From Candidatus Pelagibacterales bacterium (GTDB lineage: Bacteria; Pseudomonadota; Alphaproteobacteria; TMED109): a DNA stretch of 10,082 nucleotides. The notes below the pieces were generated by a model. It did not search any database, was not told the origin of the DNA, and worked only from the letters and a program-made list of their open reading frames with translations. Shown one piece after another: positions 6,960 to 10,082 of the stretch (its first letter is position 1; every line of letters starts with the position of its first letter). Made by a program: the position numbers and the translations under genes. The stretch lies in NCBI GenBank assembly GCA_002732015.1, contig PCCU01000010.1, positions 1 to 10,082 of the forward strand. The letters run 5' to 3'.

Positions 6960-8054
6960 ATGTTTATTAATTCAGAATTTTTTAAATTTATATTCGTTAG
7001 TTTCTTGTTTTCATGTATGATTACTTCGTTTTCTATATCCTCTGTTGTATTCATAGGAGACGTAGTAGAGTATGCAAAAAAGTTATCTAGCTACTCTGAT
7101 AATAATGTAAAGCTTTTAATTCAGCTAGCTGCTTTAAATTTACCAAAAATGCTTATGGAGATATTACCATTTGCTTTTTTATTTGGAGGCATGTTATGGA
7201 CTATAAGAGTGAATAAAAATAGAGAATTGCTAATCATGAGAACCAGTGGATTGTCTCTCATAAATATTAGCATACCAATTTTTATTTCTTCCTTGCTCGT
7301 AGGAATTTTTTTCGTTTTTATTTTTAGTCCCTTGATATCCGCTACACAAAAAAAAATACAAAAAATAGAATTAGAAAAGCTAGGAAAACCAATTAACTCT
7401 TTACTAGTATCTAATACTGGGTTTTGGTTAAAGCAAGGACATAATAAAGGCAGTGAAATTATATTTGCTAAAAAATTGGATACTAAGTCTATGGTCTTAG
7501 TAGATGTCATTGTTTTTAAATTTGACAAAGAAAATAATGTGAAAGAAAAAATTAAGGCTAACTCAGCTAAGCTAAACGCTGACTATTGGCATCTTAATAA
7601 AACTAGCTTTACTAGAAATACTGGAGAGGTTTTTAAGAAAGAAAAATTTAAAATTAAAACTACTGTTACAAGTAATCAAATCAGAGAAGGCTTTTCTAAT
7701 CCTGAAACTGTATCATTATGGAGTTTGTACTCATTTATTAAAATGTTTGAGAAAGCAGGATTTTCTACTAATAAGCATAGATTACACCTATATAAACTAA
7801 TATTTTTTCCTCTTTTACTTGCTGGAATGGCAATTTTAGGAGTAAGTTTTAATTTAGATACTATTTCAAAAAAACCTTTAAATCTTGGTTTATTTTATAT
7901 GATAATTGTTGGATTCATAATATTTTATTTTACAAAATTAATTAGTGCACTAGCAATATCAGGAAAGTTTGGCTTGGTATTATCCGCATTTTTACCTTCA
8001 TTGCTTCCAATTTTTTTTGCTTTGTTTTTTATAATACAAGCTGATGAAAAGTAA
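6960..8054 (+). CDS. lptG: LPS export ABC transporter permease LptG
   Basis: Partner of LptF in the LptB2FG inner-membrane LPS extractor. The 364 residues repeat the same plan: membrane segments at about 10-33, 62-82, 102-123, then a periplasmic jellyroll at about 135-245, then segments at about 276-297, 306-332 and 338-360. Family motifs are NRELLIMRTSGLS (87-99), SNTGFWLKQG (151-160) and the run from NPETVSLW (247-254) through AGFSTNKHRLHLYKL (266-280), which is typical of alphaproteobacterial LptG. The ATG directly abuts the TAA of lptF (TAAATG) and no Shine-Dalgarno is visible, so initiation by ribosomes finishing lptF is likely. The gene ends 2 bp before lptD. LptC, LptA and the ATPase LptB are not in the window and are normally encoded elsewhere. 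Confidence 0.94.
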   Translation: MFINSEFFKFIFVSFLFSCMITSFSISSVVFIGDVVEYAKKLSSYSDNNVKLLIQLAALNLPKMLMEILPFAFLFGGMLWTIRVNKNRELLIMRTSGLSLINISIPIFISSLLVGIFFVFIFSPLISATQKKIQKIELEKLGKPINSLLVSNTGFWLKQGHNKGSEIIFAKKLDTKSMVLVDVIVFKFDKENNVKEKIKANSAKLNADYWHLNKTSFTRNTGEVFKKEKFKIKTTVTSNQIREGFSNPETVSLWSLYSFIKMFEKAGFSTNKHRLHLYKLIFFPLLLAGMAILGVSFNLDTISKKPLNLGLFYMIIVGFIIFYFTKLISALAISGKFGLVLSAFLPSLLPIFFALFFIIQADEK

Positions 8055-8056
8055 AT

Positions 8057-10082
8057 ATGCTTGCTAACAATTATAAAAGATACCTTTTTTTAATTATTTT
8101 TATGTTTGCGATAACTGCCAATGCACAAGAAAGTTTTTATTTGTTGGCAGATAAAATAATTAAAAATGATAAAGAAAAATTAATTTTGGCTCAAGGTAAT
8201 GTTGAAATACAGAACGGAAGAATAAAGACGCGCTCTGATTCATTGCAATTTGATACACAAAGAAATCAAATAACTCTTGAAGGTAATATAAGGATACTAA
8301 ATGAGCAAGGAGATATAGTATTTGCTGAGAAAGCTATTCTAGATAAAAAAATGAAAGAGGGTATTATAAGAAAGCTTGGAGTGCTCATGTCAGACGAGTC
8401 TAGGTTGGTAGCAAGTTCTGCTCAAAAAGATAGAAAAAAATATAAAACTATTTATAAAAATATTGCTTATTCTAGATGTAAAAACTGTGAAAATAGAAAA
8501 GGTACTTTTTGGAAGCTTAACGCCAAAAAAGCTACACATTTAGAAAAAAGTAAAGTGATTTTGTATGAGGATGTTTTTTTAGAAGTACTAAATTTACCAT
8601 TATTATATTTTCCTTTCTTTTATCATCCTGACTCAACCGTTAAAAGAAAAACTGGGTTGCTAGCTCCATCATTTTCTCAGTCTAACGTTTTTGGTGCCTC
8701 ATATGAGCAGCCTTTATTTTTAAACCTTTCTCCTAAATCAGACTTAACCTTAAAAACTAAATTAACTCAAAAAGAAGGAGTTTTATTAAAAAAAAACTAC
8801 CGAAAAAACTTTTCCACAGGACAGTTACATTTTAAAAGCTCAATTACAAGAGGAACTAAAGTAAGAGTAGATGAACCGACAAAAAAAGAAAACAGAGGGC
8901 ATGTTGATTTTAACTATGCAAATTATATAGGAAATGGCTTTTTAGCAGGAATAAACTTTAAAAGATCTAGTGATAAATCATATTTATCAAGGTATGAACT
9001 AACTGATGGTGAAGCCCTCCTTACTCAAAATATATACTTAGAAAGAGAAAATTCTCACAATAGTTTGTCTACTCAATTTTTTAAATTTCAAACCTTATCT
9101 GATAACTATTTAGAAGACAACCTACCATTCATAAGACCAGTAATTTCTTATTCTTGGAATAACCTTAAAAATAAAAAGAGAACTATTAACTCAAGCTCAA
9201 ACATAAAGTTTAGGTCAGTATCGAAAAAGAATAATATTAAGTATAATGCTATTTACCTTTCTCAAAATATCGAAAAAAGTTTCTTAATAAATAATATTCT
9301 TTTAAAGAGTGACCTAGACTTAGATTTTGATTACTACTATAGTAAATATCAATCAGCTAATTATGAAAATAATTTAAGACTTTTTCCTTCTTTATCTACA
9401 ACTGCTTCCTACCCATTAATAAAATTTAGCAACCAAAATAGTATTTTATTTGAACCAGTAACACAAATTATTTATACAGCTGATAATAATGATAATGAAA
9501 AGATAAAAAATCAAGATAGTTTAGAAGTAGAATTAATGTCATCTAACTTTTTGATAAAAAATAAATACTCCGGAGACGATAGAAATGAAGTTGGTCTAAG
9601 GATTAATTATGGCCTTAGTATTAACTTTGATGAAATTGATGGGTCATCTTATAATTTAGTTTTAGGAAGATCTTACTTAAATACTGAGCAAGATAGATTT
9701 GACTATGTTAGTGGTTTTTCAGAAAAAAACTCTGATTTTGTAGGAAATTATACTATGTCTTTGTCCAATGAAAACCAACTTTATTATGATTTTAGAGTTT
9801 CTGAAGATCTTGATTTTAACAGAAATAGAATAAAGACTAAATTAGGACTAGGAGAAAATAAAATTAATATTAACTATACTCAAATAAAAAACTTTGCTAG
9901 CAGAGATAACCCTGATACAGAACAAATTTCATATGGTTTCAATAGAAAGTTTCTTAAAAACTGGAAATTTGACTTTTCTCAACATAGAGATTTGGCTGGG
10001 GCTAAATTTTCTATCCCATTTAAATCAACTCTCGGGTTAATTTTTGAAAATGATTGTGCTACTATTAGCATCAATGTAACAA
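8057..10082 (+). CDS. lptD: LPS assembly outer-membrane protein LptD (3' end cut by window edge)
   Basis: LptD forms, with the lipoprotein LptE, the outer-membrane translocon that inserts LPS into the outer leaflet. The frame is open from the ATG at 8057 for 675 codons to the right edge without a stop. A Sec signal peptide (basic YKR, core LFLIIFMFAIT, cleavage likely after ANA at 21-23) is followed by an LptA/OstA-like jellyroll (about 28-130; LAQGNVEI, SDSLQFDTQRNQITLEGNI). A CKNC pair (Cys141, Cys144) and FWKLNAKKATH (151-161) lead into the beta-barrel from about residue 185 (LLYFPFFYHPD, KTGLLAPSF). Late barrel motifs include FEPVTQI and SGDDRNEVGLRINYG. Cys667 lies at the spot of the C-terminal cysteine(s) of the family, normally about 30 residues from the end, so about 95% of the gene is present. 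It follows lptG by 2 bp. The first ATG is chosen because the next (codon 16) would cut into the signal peptide. surA is the usual next gene but lies outside. Confidence 0.93.
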   Translation, partial: MLANNYKRYLFLIIFMFAITANAQESFYLLADKIIKNDKEKLILAQGNVEIQNGRIKTRSDSLQFDTQRNQITLEGNIRILNEQGDIVFAEKAILDKKMKEGIIRKLGVLMSDESRLVASSAQKDRKKYKTIYKNIAYSRCKNCENRKGTFWKLNAKKATHLEKSKVILYEDVFLEVLNLPLLYFPFFYHPDSTVKRKTGLLAPSFSQSNVFGASYEQPLFLNLSPKSDLTLKTKLTQKEGVLLKKNYRKNFSTGQLHFKSSITRGTKVRVDEPTKKENRGHVDFNYANYIGNGFLAGINFKRSSDKSYLSRYELTDGEALLTQNIYLERENSHNSLSTQFFKFQTLSDNYLEDNLPFIRPVISYSWNNLKNKKRTINSSSNIKFRSVSKKNNIKYNAIYLSQNIEKSFLINNILLKSDLDLDFDYYYSKYQSANYENNLRLFPSLSTTASYPLIKFSNQNSILFEPVTQIIYTADNNDNEKIKNQDSLEVELMSSNFLIKNKYSGDDRNEVGLRINYGLSINFDEIDGSSYNLVLGRSYLNTEQDRFDYVSGFSEKNSDFVGNYTMSLSNENQLYYDFRVSEDLDFNRNRIKTKLGLGENKININYTQIKNFASRDNPDTEQISYGFNRKFLKNWKFDFSQHRDLAGAKFSIPFKSTLGLIFENDCATISINVT

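Noticed and set aside
6872..7054. Open frame on the minus strand over the lptF/lptG junction
   Set aside because: Low-complexity Asn/Ile/Lys product expected by chance in AT-rich DNA; both underlying genes are clear.
7121..7528. Open frame of 135 codons on the minus strand inside lptG
   Set aside because: Antisense to conserved LptG segments, no recognisable domain or start signal.
1..10082. Hidden defence system, mobile element, CRISPR array, tRNA or riboswitch
   Set aside because: All but about 122 bp is accounted for by conserved housekeeping genes; the largest gap is 72 bp, with no direct repeat series, transposase, or cloverleaf seen.
8057..10082. Possible frameshift in lptD
   Set aside because: Codon-by-codon reading from 8057 to the window end shows one continuous frame with LptD motifs at the start, middle and end.

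Overview
The window is very AT-rich (roughly 70% or more A+T by eye) and almost solid protein coding: the spaces between genes total about 122 bp of 10,082. Gene content and order point to an alphaproteobacterium with a streamlined genome, for example a Pelagibacter/HIMB59-like free-living marine lineage. An AT-rich Rickettsiales-like host-associated lineage is the main alternative, but de novo purine synthesis (purM) argues against Rickettsia itself. The taxonomic call is inference from gene order and protein flavour only.

Layout from left to right: (1) a minus-strand operon, read right to left, of a DUF2066-family exported protein, a PerM/AI-2E-family membrane permease and the DnaA-regulator homolog hda (its 3' end is cut by the window edge). 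(2) purM on the plus strand, divergent from that operon across only 36 bp. (3) A minus-strand pair, pepA then ndk, whose last gene converges on purM with an 8-bp overlap. (4) A plus-strand operon lptF-lptG-lptD, divergent from pepA across 72 bp; lptD runs off the right edge close to its natural C-terminus.

The lpt genes encode the inner-membrane permease pair (LptF, LptG) and the outer-membrane translocon (LptD) of the lipopolysaccharide transport machine, so this is a diderm cell that makes LPS or a related glycolipid. Hda restrains replication initiation, PurM and Ndk act in nucleotide supply, and PepA is a cytosolic metallo-aminopeptidase. The neighbourhoods purM/DUF2066/perM/hda and ndk/pepA/lptFGD are each familiar in Alphaproteobacteria; here they abut at a single TTAATTAA octamer.

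No RNA gene, mobile element, CRISPR array, phage remnant or defence system is visible. I read this as an ordinary core-genome region; the points worth a second look are compact gene junctions, symmetrical control sequences, the cysteine layout of LptD, a degenerate Walker B in Hda, and the uncharacterised DUF2066 protein.
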